Positions 19,901 through 27,868 of a stretch of DNA of 33,452 bases are shown one piece after another. The stretch lies in the NCBI GenBank assembly GCA_018649825.1, contig JABIHC010000168.1, forward strand, positions 1 to 33,452. The letters run 5' to 3'. The DNA is from Methanobacteriota archaeon. GTDB lineage: Archaea; Thermoplasmatota; Poseidoniia; Poseidoniales; Poseidoniaceae. Both the position numbers and the translations under genes were made by a program. Under the pieces are notes generated by a model. That model made no database searches and was not told where the DNA came from. It was given only the letters and a program-made list of their open reading frames with translations. Positions within the stretch are counted from its first letter, which is position 1. Each line of letters begins with the position of its first letter.

Positions 19901-20695
19901 CTTGTGCTCTGAAGCAAAGTGAGCGTCGGGTGTTCTTGTCATTGGCAAATTTGAGCCCATGACAATCCAGTATGTGCTTTGATACCAATCTGCACTCTCA
20001 GGTACATCGGTTTGGTCTCCCCAAATCCAAGGCATTATGTGAGGTAGGTCGTGATACCATTCATAGAACGATAGCATTGAACCGCCCATTAATTGGTTAT
20101 ATCTTTGACCTGACGTGAATGAAACTTGACTCATTGCAGGAATTGGTGAGAATGCCGCAATATGATCTGGTCCGAACTCATCAATAGTATGAATCTGTCC
20201 AGCAGCAATTATTTCTGCTGCATCATCCCAAGTAATTCTTTTCCAACCTGCCTTTCCACGCAGACCCTTGTATGATTTAGCCTTCTCAGGGTCACCAACA
20301 ATTGATGCCCATGCTTGAATTGAAGTCATTCCTTTGTTTTTTGCAGCAGTGTAGTAATTCCATAATCGTCGGCGAACATATGGGAATTTTGGCCGAACGG
20401 GTGAATATGGATACCAGGATGCGGAAATACCTCTTTGGCAACCACGTGGTTCGTAATTTGGCGTTTCATCATTTATTTGTGGCCAATCTACCTTTTGTAA
20501 TTCCCAGCAAATAATTCCATCTTTTACGAAAACTTCCCAGCTACAGGAGCCAGAACAATTGACACTGTGGCTGGTTCTTACTGAGTAATCGTGTGCCCAG
20601 CGGTCGCGGTAGAATTTTTCCCAAGTTCTTGATTCGCTTGCTTTCTTAAACCAAGTAAAGCGTCCATTTTTGTTGTCATTTTCCATCATATTCAC
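16925..20695 (-). CDS. narG: Respiratory nitrate reductase alpha subunit, molybdenum bis-MGD, without Tat signal
   Basis: HSVNCSGSCSWEVFVKDGI, NYEPRGCQRG, FSPIPAMSQVSF, WGDQTDVPESADWY, GSNLPMTRTPDAHF; closely follows the membrane-bound NarG pattern; N-terminus MNMMENDNKNGRFTWFKK lacks a twin-arginine signal. Confidence 0.97.
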   Translation of the reverse strand: MNMMENDNKNGRFTWFKKASESRTWEKFYRDRWAHDYSVRTSHSVNCSGSCSWEVFVKDGIICWELQKVDWPQINDETPNYEPRGCQRGISASWYPYSPVRPKFPYVRRRLWNYYTAAKNKGMTSIQAWASIVGDPEKAKSYKGLRGKAGWKRITWDDAAEIIAAGQIHTIDEFGPDHIAAFSPIPAMSQVSFTSGQRYNQLMGGSMLSFYEWYHDLPHIMPWIWGDQTDVPESADWYQSTYWIVMGSNLPMTRTPDAHFASEHKYNGGKITNLSPDYSDVTKFADLWVQVKEGTDNAFLNACIHVILKEFHHERKSGYFTDYIKQYTNMPFLVMLDKGEDVYHNGRLLRASDVATFKGEEKGEWKPLQLDSANSELKIPMGTLGHRWEEEQMGRWNLTHEDSLTGEEFDPLLSFIDNKDSKEVKVAFPDFTDTFLELGETGTTGNKAIDRIRGVPAYEVETKDGKQLVTTVFDLMMAQFGVSRGMSGDYPKDYDDADEPFTPAWQEKETGISRDLAIRVAREWAENAEKTHGKSLFITGSGILHWFHGGPSIYRAQAIMALICGCCGRNGGGFSSYVGTEKIRNYAAIGMLAGATDWYRPPRQANSTSWQYFHTDQWRYDGMPLDSLWASNANNLKRFGNHSADINHLAVRNGWLPFYPQFDKKNPVDVYQQAVDAGCKDDAEVSAWVAKQFQDGKMDFALSDVDAKENHPKVLTIWRGNLFGTSTRGQEYGQKYLLGTHDNVLGGERSHKMIKNVKWHEEVDVGKLDLVVSLNLRMDSTANYADVVLPAAHWYEKHDLTCTDLHSFFHPFNPAHDPPWECKSDWEAFKFLGKKFSEMSGEFFDGPVKEVVLTALETDTPDEMAQPLGEIKDWRSGECDPIPGKTFPNVKIVERDFSKLYDMLTTIGPLGCKPNGYGAKGINFDLTETYEALMENRQVGEKDGRPDISSAAQVAETILRISPESDGEVSHAIFKELEKRVGLPLADMVEGELDIAHSFKDLSSQPRRSITSPHWSALEDPGRTYAPWTMNVERLKPWHTLTGRQAIYFDHQGFRDFGEALPTYKPPVDTVAIGDLPMEELENGHGKLLRFITPHGKWQIHSNFRDTWQMTNLFRGGPLCWINNEDAEEIGIVDNDWVEIFTNNGIQVARAVVSHTIKKEMCIVYHQNERHVNVPFSPLAKKYGATDLRGGGNNAPTRVMMNPNCMIGGYAQFTYFVNYQGPSPSERDMGVIVRKMPLVEGKVIYEEKDLHKLKGE

Positions 20696-20700
20696 CTCAG

Positions 20701-21399
20701 TTAATATTCTCCTCTTCTTCCACGGCCTTTCTTGTTAATGAAGCCCAGGTATGTCAAAATAATCATTAGTGAAACTGAACCAAGAATAATCGCATCTTGG
20801 GTCCAATCTGGCACATCAAGTCGTGCCTCGCCTTCTATCGCAGTTTGGTCAATGGACCCATCTGCGTGTAGGAAAAAGGTAGCCATATTCCAGTCATCAT
20901 CATCTGTCATTTGGCCATCTCCATTTACAGAGTTTACTCGTAGATTGAACTGTGCATCATCGGTAGAATCTGCAGTCCAATTTATTTGCCAAGTGCGTTG
21001 ATCGTTTCCAGAAGTAGAGTGTGTCGCTTCATCTCCGGCGCCGTTTACTAAAGTATTATCGTCGGCACTTGCAATTTCTCCACTGTTTACATCAAGTAAG
21101 AATCCACCACTATTACTGCCGCCAACTGCGGGTCCGCCAGTTAGGCTAATCTCAAGAGTGTAAGTCGAACCTGCAACAATTTCTTGTGCCCCACCTACTA
21201 AGGTGATTGCAGGTATTACTGAGGAATCCGATACTACGCCGTGACATGTGCAACCATCTCCTCCTGAACCGTCTGCGCTCAGGCCATTGCCCCCGCTGTA
21301 CCCACTTGTTAGTGGAGTGAATAGCAATAATGATAGTGAAAATACTATCAAAGCCGAAGTCGTTTTTCGTGAGTTATTGTTCTTTTTTTCTCCAGCCAT
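20701..21399 (-). CDS. Secreted/membrane-anchored protein with CxCH motif, Reeler/choice-of-anchor-like beta domain and C-terminal TM helix
   Basis: N-terminal signal-like TSALIVFSLSLLLFTPLTSGYS, GGDGCTCHGV, beta-rich Gly/Ser/Asp region, C-terminal DAIILGSVSLMIILTYLGFINKKGRGRRGEY. Confidence 0.7.
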   Translation of the reverse strand: MAGEKKNNNSRKTTSALIVFSLSLLLFTPLTSGYSGGNGLSADGSGGDGCTCHGVVSDSSVIPAITLVGGAQEIVAGSTYTLEISLTGGPAVGGSNSGGFLLDVNSGEIASADDNTLVNGAGDEATHSTSGNDQRTWQINWTADSTDDAQFNLRVNSVNGDGQMTDDDDWNMATFFLHADGSIDQTAIEGEARLDVPDWTQDAIILGSVSLMIILTYLGFINKKGRGRRGEY

Positions 21400-21520
21400 T
21401 TTATTCCCTCATTTTGAAGATTTGCGCCGATGGATAAACCTGCGAATCATCGGTTATTCTCTCCCATGTGGGCCCCTAACACAACCCCACTCCCGAACAT
21501 ATCCGAAATGGTATAGACTT

Positions 21521-21538
21521 GTTATTATTGATAATAAC
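21521..21538. promoter_or_regulatory. Perfect dyad GTTATTAT-TG-ATAATAAC upstream of the nar cluster
   Basis: Direct reading; 8-bp arms, 2-nt spacer. Confidence 0.45.
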
Positions 21539-21643
21539 CAAGAATCCAATATAATAACCGAGTTTTGAGATACTAACTGGTAGTATTAGGTACGATTCAA
21601 ATTATTTGCCAGCAACCCTTTCTTTTTATGTAGCAGACAGGAT

Positions 21644-21670
21644 AATTGTAGTCTACTCTAGACAACAATT
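21644..21670. promoter_or_regulatory. Dyad AATTGTAGTCTA-ctc-TAGACAACAATT (11 of 12 paired); operator or terminator of the aromatic cluster
   Basis: Direct reading; lies between tnaA-like stop (21715) and nar cluster start (21399). Confidence 0.45.
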
Positions 21671-21714
21671 TTCTTGTAATCAAACAAATACTGAATAATA
21701 ATAATTATTTTTCC

Positions 21715-23091
21715 TTAGACTTGGGCGAAAGTTGCGGTGAAATGACGCAAGAACTCTGGCGCTTCAACAATCTTCACTCCATTGATTTTGGTAGAGTTTT
21801 GTGCAACTTTCGCCATTGTATTGACTACATGTTTAAGATGACTTTCCGTATAAGTCCGCCTCGGTATTGCAAATCGCACTAACTCCAAAGGAGGATAAAT
21901 AATTTCGCCGGTATCTGGGCGTGTGTGTGCAAGCATAACAGAACCAACTTCGACACCCCTAATTCCTCCTTCAATATAGGCTTCGAGTGATAAAGCCTGA
22001 GCGGGGAATTCGCTTGCCGGAATATGAGGTAACATTGCACCCGCATCGATATAAACAGCGTGGCCACCAGGTGGGCCAACAACTGGCACCCCATTTGCAA
22101 CTAGCCCCTCGTATAACCAAGCAACTTGTTCGGTCCGATATTTTAGATAAGATTCATCACAACCTTCCTGAAGTCCGACTGCCATTGCATCAAGGTCTCT
22201 TCCAGCCAATCCCCCATAGGTAGGAAAGCCTTCGCGCATAATCAATTCATTTTTTGCCATTTTAAATAATTTCTTATCATTGAATAACAATAATCCGCCA
22301 ATGTTTACAATTGCATCTTTCTTTGCGCTAAAAGTAGCTCCGTCAGCGAGTGAAAACATATATTTTGCAATATCCTTTACACTCCATGAAGAATATTTTT
22401 CTTCTCTTAACTTTACCAGCCATGAATTTTCTGCAAAGCGGCAGGAATCAATGAATAATGGCTTATCAAATTCATCACATATTTTGCGAATACCTTCAAT
22501 GTTTTCAATTGAAACCGGTTGCCCTCCCCCTGCATTATTTGTTACAGTCACCATACAAAATGGGACATTATCTCCCTCTTCTTCGAGTAAGTGACGTAGT
22601 TTTTGAAGATCAACATTCCCTTTAAATGGATGATTTGAATTTGGGTCCCCTCCCTCTTCAATTACTAGATTTACTGGTACGGCATTTCTTGAGAGGATAT
22701 TAGCAGCGGTTGTATCGAAGTGAGTGTTGGAAGGAACAATATTATTGTCCTTTAGAGTAATTGCAGCAAGAATGCCTTCAGCAGCCCTACCTTGGTGGGT
22801 TGGCAGAAAGTAATCAAATCCAAATATTTCTTCAACATTTTTTTTAAGTCTGCGGAATGAACGTGCACCAGCATATGATTCATCGCCGCGCATTAATGCT
22901 GCCCATTGTTCTGAACTCATCGCTCCAGTACCTGAATCTGTAAGAAGATCGATCATTACTTCATCTGAAGTGAGGTTAAACAAATTATTGCCCGCCCTAT
23001 TGCAAGCCTCCTCTCTTTCCTGACGAGTGGTAATTGTAATATGCTCTATTGATTTAATTCGAAAAGGCTCAAAGGGATGTTTTTTTATCAT
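21715..23091 (-). CDS. tnaA: Tryptophanase-like PLP beta-eliminating lyase (tryptophanase/tyrosine phenol-lyase family)
   Basis: EPFRIKSIEHI, DLLTDSGTGAMS, PTHQGRAAEGIL, DSCRFAENSWL, SAKKDAIVNIGGLL, EGFPTYGGLAGRDL, RFAIPRRTYT, LRHFTATF. Confidence 0.85.
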   Translation of the reverse strand: MIKKHPFEPFRIKSIEHITITTRQEREEACNRAGNNLFNLTSDEVMIDLLTDSGTGAMSSEQWAALMRGDESYAGARSFRRLKKNVEEIFGFDYFLPTHQGRAAEGILAAITLKDNNIVPSNTHFDTTAANILSRNAVPVNLVIEEGGDPNSNHPFKGNVDLQKLRHLLEEEGDNVPFCMVTVTNNAGGGQPVSIENIEGIRKICDEFDKPLFIDSCRFAENSWLVKLREEKYSSWSVKDIAKYMFSLADGATFSAKKDAIVNIGGLLLFNDKKLFKMAKNELIMREGFPTYGGLAGRDLDAMAVGLQEGCDESYLKYRTEQVAWLYEGLVANGVPVVGPPGGHAVYIDAGAMLPHIPASEFPAQALSLEAYIEGGIRGVEVGSVMLAHTRPDTGEIIYPPLELVRFAIPRRTYTESHLKHVVNTMAKVAQNSTKINGVKIVEAPEFLRHFTATFAQV

Positions 23092-23100
23092 TGTTTCACC

Positions 23101-23859
23101 TCATAATAATTGCCCGCCATCAACCGGAAGAACTACTCCAGTGATGTGGTGTGCTAAATCTGAAAGTAGGAATACGGTTGCACTTGCAATTTCTTCCGGT
23201 TCTGCAATTCTATCATCTAAGGTATCTGCTATAGCATTATTTAAAATGTACTCCGGTAGGTTCTTTGCCATTTCAGTATTGACCATTCCTGGTGCAACTA
23301 CATTGACATTTACTTTCCAATGCCCAAGATCTTTTGCAGCGGATTTAGCCAAACCAATCATTCCTGCTTTGGAAGCCGAATATGCGGATTGACCAAACTT
23401 TCCGCGAATTCCATTGATAGAAGATATACAGACTATACTGCGGTTTTTTGGCTCCTTTCTTGCATACTTGGCAAATTCTCTAATTGTGTTCATTGCACCC
23501 GTTAGATTCACTGAAATTACTTTGTTCCAATCATCATCTTCCATTTTCCAAATTACTCCATCAGCAATTGTTCCGGCATTACAAATAACATAGTCCAAAC
23601 CCCCCATTTCTGAAATCACTTTTTCAATCATTTCAATAGTGCTTTTTGAATCACTTGCATCGCAACTCATGTCAATGAAAGGTACGTTTGCGTCTTCTAA
23701 TATTTTTCGAGTAGCTAATGGCTCTTCTTCAAAAGGCGCCCAAGTAAATGCTACAGATGCCCCAGCAGCTGCTAATTTTGCACAAATCGCCTGGCCAATT
23801 CCTCTGCTTCCACCGGTAACTAATGCTACCTTTCCTTCCATATTGATTTCAATACTCAA
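23101..23859 (-). CDS. Short-chain dehydrogenase/reductase (FabG-like), possibly 3-hydroxyacyl-CoA dehydrogenase of the pathway
   Basis: TGGSRGIG cofactor motif, NAG, YSASK catalytic motif, PVDGGQLL C-terminus. Confidence 0.9.
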   Translation of the reverse strand: MSIEINMEGKVALVTGGSRGIGQAICAKLAAAGASVAFTWAPFEEEPLATRKILEDANVPFIDMSCDASDSKSTIEMIEKVISEMGGLDYVICNAGTIADGVIWKMEDDDWNKVISVNLTGAMNTIREFAKYARKEPKNRSIVCISSINGIRGKFGQSAYSASKAGMIGLAKSAAKDLGHWKVNVNVVAPGMVNTEMAKNLPEYILNNAIADTLDDRIAEPEEIASATVFLLSDLAHHITGVVLPVDGGQLL

Positions 23860-23889
23860 AATAATCTCTCCATTTTTTCAATAATAATT

Positions 23890-25023
23890 TCAATGTGGTG
23901 GCATTAGGCTTTCAACAAATTCTTTTGACCAATTTTCACCATTTGCAATTGCTTGCCTTAGAGCGATGAAATCTATTTGTCTTGGCGCGCGACTACCGTC
24001 GGGTTGAACTTTACCACCGACATTAAATGCTCTAAATCCAGCAGCAGCCTCCACAGCCATATTCAATGCAAGCCATTCGCGGTTGGTTTCTCTATTTGCA
24101 TCCCACCAATGTAGTTTCTTCTTTCTTACACTGGAAAGGGTTTTGCGTGTACATCCAGGGAATGTATTTGCTAGGCTCCAAGATAATTTGCAAACTGCCT
24201 CATCCAATAATGTGGTGTCAACAGTACAAGATGCCATTATTTCTTTGCCCTTACTTTTTGCATCTCCTTCAAGGAAATCGCCGTAGGTGAGGCTTCCGGT
24301 TTTTTCATCAACCCAACTCAAGTTTACCATTGGATTGGCCACCCATTCGCCTTCAGGGTTTTTGAGAACTGGAACGATTTCATTTAACAATCCATAACGA
24401 TGAGCCTTGTGAGCTGACCAGTGTTCGCAAAGGATACAAGATTCCATTGAGCGAGCAAAACCGACGTATAGGTCAAGGAAATCTGTTGAGCCCCCGTCTG
24501 GTGCTGAACCATGCTTTGGTCCGGCTTGTCCGTATCTTGCCATATCTGAAGAAACGGTAAAGTCGCATGCAAGGCCCATTTCCTGACCACCTGCAATTCT
24601 CATTCCATTGACGCGATTAATAACCGGCTTTTCATTTTCCAATATTAATGAGATCATGCGATTAAATACGGCCATATAGGTGCGGTATTCTTGAGGCCTC
24701 CAAGAATAATCTCTTTCGTATTCAACGGTATTTCCGCCTGTGCAGAATGCTTTTTCTCCAACGCCAGTTAAGATTACGCAATTAACATCGGGACGGGATG
24801 ATGCCCAATCTAATGCTAAACATAATTCCCTTAGGCTAGCGGTGGTATAGGAATTGTATTGCTCGGGGTTATTTAGCCAAATCCAAGCATCAAATAATCC
24901 TTCAATTTCTTCACCGTTTGGTTTTTGTAAAGGTTTTAATTCAACTATTAACTCCTTTAAATTTAATTCTCCGTCCATTGCATGTCTTCGCCAATCTGTA
25001 TACTCTTCGCTCATTTTCTTCAC
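23890..25023 (-). CDS. oah: 6-oxocyclohex-1-ene-1-carbonyl-CoA hydrolase
   Basis: 377-aa crotonase-fold protein with the Oah/BamA-type long N-terminus (DWRRHAMDGELNLKELIVELKPLQKPNGEEIEGLFDAWIWLNNPEQYNSYTT) and RIAGGQEMGLACDFTVSSDMARYGQAGPKHGSAPDGGSTDFL. Confidence 0.9.
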   Translation of the reverse strand: MKKMSEEYTDWRRHAMDGELNLKELIVELKPLQKPNGEEIEGLFDAWIWLNNPEQYNSYTTASLRELCLALDWASSRPDVNCVILTGVGEKAFCTGGNTVEYERDYSWRPQEYRTYMAVFNRMISLILENEKPVINRVNGMRIAGGQEMGLACDFTVSSDMARYGQAGPKHGSAPDGGSTDFLDLYVGFARSMESCILCEHWSAHKAHRYGLLNEIVPVLKNPEGEWVANPMVNLSWVDEKTGSLTYGDFLEGDAKSKGKEIMASCTVDTTLLDEAVCKLSWSLANTFPGCTRKTLSSVRKKKLHWWDANRETNREWLALNMAVEAAAGFRAFNVGGKVQPDGSRAPRQIDFIALRQAIANGENWSKEFVESLMPPH

Positions 25024-25031
25024 CTCATTAT

Positions 25032-25616
25032 TTATTCAATTGAATCTACTACTTCCCTCATTGAGAGAATCATATTATGGTATTTTGAACTAGTTTTTTC
25101 TCCACCAAGTGACATCTCTGTTTCATCATAAATAGAATTTAGATTTTCTTCATCTTCTCTGCTTATCATTGATTCACCCATTGGATATAGAATATTGTTC
25201 TCCTTGTGAATGTGCATCCTTAAACTGGAAGAATATTCGTTATATGCAGCAATTACTTTTGCCATATTATTTTCCTCAAGGCCCTCATTCATCTGGCCAA
25301 GTAATCTCCTAAATGTTTCATGGTCATGTAGCATCACCGCAATAGGTCCATATTCTAAGGATAAACCTCTTTGACATAGTAGGGGGAATAATACACCTTC
25401 TTCTTTGGCGTGATGGAAACCATCGGTATATTCCTTGGTGAAATCTATTAGATTTTCCCAAATTGAATTTGGCACATTTGAACCAGACATTACCATGCTG
25501 GCTGCTTTGTCACAAATATCTAGACCAATGCAAATTAATACATGCTCGTCGACAAGCCTTCTCGTACTGTGATTCATCGCTTTTAATCCTCCTACATTTT
25601 TCAACTTACTCACCAC
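25032..25616 (-). CDS. Hemerythrin-like HHE domain protein
   Basis: LVDEHVLICIGLDI, FHHAKEEGVLFPLL, LHDHETFRRLL, MHIHKENNILYPMGE. Confidence 0.85.
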   Translation of the reverse strand: MVSKLKNVGGLKAMNHSTRRLVDEHVLICIGLDICDKAASMVMSGSNVPNSIWENLIDFTKEYTDGFHHAKEEGVLFPLLCQRGLSLEYGPIAVMLHDHETFRRLLGQMNEGLEENNMAKVIAAYNEYSSSLRMHIHKENNILYPMGESMISREDEENLNSIYDETEMSLGGEKTSSKYHNMILSMREVVDSIE

Positions 25617-25629
25617 TAATCCTCTTCAT

Positions 25630-26709
25630 TTAATAATCGGGCACCAAGATAATTCTCTTTGCACAGCACCCATCATGTACCTGCGTAAACACTTCACCAA
25701 TAGTTGAAAGTGGACGTTGTTCAGTCGTGGATTCTAAGTCAACTCCCCCTTCTAATACATGTTCGAGTAAACTGTGATATAATTCGGGTTTGCAGCCCCA
25801 ATTGCCTATTGCTTTAGCATCATGTGCCATTAAATTAGAGAGTCTAATAGTAACTTTGCCCATAGTAAAACCAACTACTGATAGCACACCGCTTGGCCCA
25901 ACCAATTCAAATGCTAATGTTTGCCCATTTGGATGTCCGCTACATTCAAAAATTCTCCAACCGCTTCTTTTCCATGAATTATTCTTTACAATCTCTTTCA
26001 CTTGTCCTTTGATTTCGCGGTTATCAAGTTCTGCGGTAACAATTGTATTTTCTATTCCAAGTTCCTTTAATCCATTTAGACGCTTTTCATCAATATCAAG
26101 ACAGATTACATTTGCGCCAATTGATTTTGCCAGTTGGGCACAATACCCTCCAACCCCACCGCATCCAACAATAATCGCAACATCTCCGAAGGATAATTGA
26201 CTTCTTTCAATTGCTTGCCAAGGGGTACTAACTGCATCTGCAATTACTGAAAGGGAGGCCAGGTCGCCTTCAAAGGATGTCGGCACCTCAACCATCCAAC
26301 GGCTTGGGACCACGATATGTGTTGCAAATCCACCATCAATATCATTGCCCGGCATCACTTGCGTTCTGCAAACATTGCTGCGGTCATTATTACAATCATC
26401 GCATTCACCACATGGTAATACTGCAGGAATAATTACTCGCTTGCCCATCCATTGTTGTGCGCTACCGCCAGTTGCAATTACAACACCTGATATTTCATGC
26501 CCCAGAATTAGAGGTAAATCGTGCTTTGTTCGCACACCATCATAGTGGAATGAAAGGTCGGTGTGGCATACACCACAACCAGCAATCTCAACAACCAATT
26601 CGTCACTGGAAAGTGCATTGGTGTCAATGGTCCATTTTCGTTCCTCGGGTTTTTCACCAACTTTGACCAATTCCCAACCAGTTGCCTCGATATTTGTCAT
26701 TTTATTCAT
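25630..26709 (-). CDS. had: 6-hydroxycyclohex-1-ene-1-carbonyl-CoA dehydrogenase (zinc alcohol dehydrogenase family)
   Basis: GCGVCHTDLSFHYDGVRTKHDLPLILGHEISGVV, PCGECDDCNNDRSNVCR, GCGGVGGYCAQLAKSIGANVICLDID; located between dch and oah. Confidence 0.88.
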   Translation of the reverse strand: MNKMTNIEATGWELVKVGEKPEERKWTIDTNALSSDELVVEIAGCGVCHTDLSFHYDGVRTKHDLPLILGHEISGVVIATGGSAQQWMGKRVIIPAVLPCGECDDCNNDRSNVCRTQVMPGNDIDGGFATHIVVPSRWMVEVPTSFEGDLASLSVIADAVSTPWQAIERSQLSFGDVAIIVGCGGVGGYCAQLAKSIGANVICLDIDEKRLNGLKELGIENTIVTAELDNREIKGQVKEIVKNNSWKRSGWRIFECSGHPNGQTLAFELVGPSGVLSVVGFTMGKVTIRLSNLMAHDAKAIGNWGCKPELYHSLLEHVLEGGVDLESTTEQRPLSTIGEVFTQVHDGCCAKRIILVPDY

Positions 26710-27502
26710 CCCCCGCGGATTTTCCGGTGCGATCTAGTTTCCATTCCGGTCTTCGCTTTTCAAGGAATGAAGTCAAGCCTTCAAAATAATCTTTATTTTC
26801 TATCAAATCAGTAATGAATCCTTCACCCATTACTCGATGCCCTGGATTGGTTTTTCCATTTTGGATATTTCTAAGATGGGCTAGAGTAAGAGAAATGATG
26901 TTAGGTGGATTTCGCAAAATAGGTTTAAGCATATTATTGGTCGTTTCACGCATTTCTTCTCTGCTAGAGATTTTATTTGCTAGCCCAATTTCGTATGCTC
27001 TTTCTCCAGAAATCATTCTTCCACTTAGGATAATTTCTTTAGCAATTCTCATTCCAACTGCATTTGGCAATTGCATCATTGCAAATGGTGGATAGCAGCC
27101 AACTGTGACTTCTGGTACACCGATTTTTGCATCTGATGTAGATATTAAGAAATCACAAGCGAAAGCCAATTCCGCTCCGCCACCCAAACAAAGCCCATGT
27201 ACCTCAGAGAGAGTAATTAGAGGGGTTTCCTGTAATCTTTCTAAAATACAAGTCATTTGTTCAATCATTGAAGATGCGACTTCTGGTAGGTGCTCTTCGA
27301 TTGATGCCCCTGCGCTGAAACCCTTTTCTCCTGCAGAATAAAGAACCATTGCTCTAATTGAAGAATCTTGCTCAATAGTATCAATAATTTGGCATAATTT
27401 ATCCAATACAGGAGCATCAACGATGTTCACTGGTGGGTTGTTGATACAGACATAAGCCGTGCTGTTTTCAACGAATAATTCTACCAGTGCCCCACTCATC
27501 AT
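26702..27502 (-). CDS. dch: Cyclohexa-1,5-diene-1-carbonyl-CoA hydratase (enoyl-CoA hydratase family)
   Basis: Crotonase fold: GFSAGASIEEHLPE, EVHGLCLGGGAELAFACDFLISTSDAKIGVPEV; overlaps had by 8 bp; pathway context. Confidence 0.85.
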   Translation of the reverse strand: MMSGALVELFVENSTAYVCINNPPVNIVDAPVLDKLCQIIDTIEQDSSIRAMVLYSAGEKGFSAGASIEEHLPEVASSMIEQMTCILERLQETPLITLSEVHGLCLGGGAELAFACDFLISTSDAKIGVPEVTVGCYPPFAMMQLPNAVGMRIAKEIILSGRMISGERAYEIGLANKISSREEMRETTNNMLKPILRNPPNIISLTLAHLRNIQNGKTNPGHRVMGEGFITDLIENKDYFEGLTSFLEKRRPEWKLDRTGKSAGDE

Positions 27503-27514
27503 ACCAGCCCCGTT

Positions 27515-27868
27515 CTATGCAATACCCTCGCCTTCACCTTTTCTGTCCCGAACATCTTCGGCCGTGTTGCCAGTTTTAGCAGGAATCGTAAATGTTGAAT
27601 TATCTTTTTGTGATTTGCTTTCTTGATCTAATTTTCTCGTCCAAACAGTTCTGAGTTCATCTCCACACTCTACTAGACAGGTGTCACAATTTTCTGTATT
27701 TGAAAAATTTTCAACATTTATTTGCGAAATACGAACTTCTTCTCCCATCTCCTCAAATAGGATTTTTATTTCCTCAACTCGATCAGTACTAATGGTGAAT
27801 CTATGAATCCATCCTTCGCTATCGGTATTACCATCATCACCATTCTTCACAGAAAAACAATTACTCAT
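27515..27868 (-). CDS. Uncharacterised 117-aa protein in the benzoyl-CoA reductase operon
   Basis: Start overlaps the end of the upstream BcrD-like gene; contains ENCDTCLVECGDELRTVW; co-directional. Confidence 0.65.
   Translation of the reverse strand: MSNCFSVKNGDDGNTDSEGWIHRFTISTDRVEEIKILFEEMGEEVRISQINVENFSNTENCDTCLVECGDELRTVWTRKLDQESKSQKDNSTFTIPAKTGNTAEDVRDRKGEGEGIA

Noticed and set aside
21235-21265. c-type heme site in the protein upstream of narG
   Set aside because: Motif is CxCH (CTCH), not canonical CXXCH; covalent heme attachment cannot be claimed.
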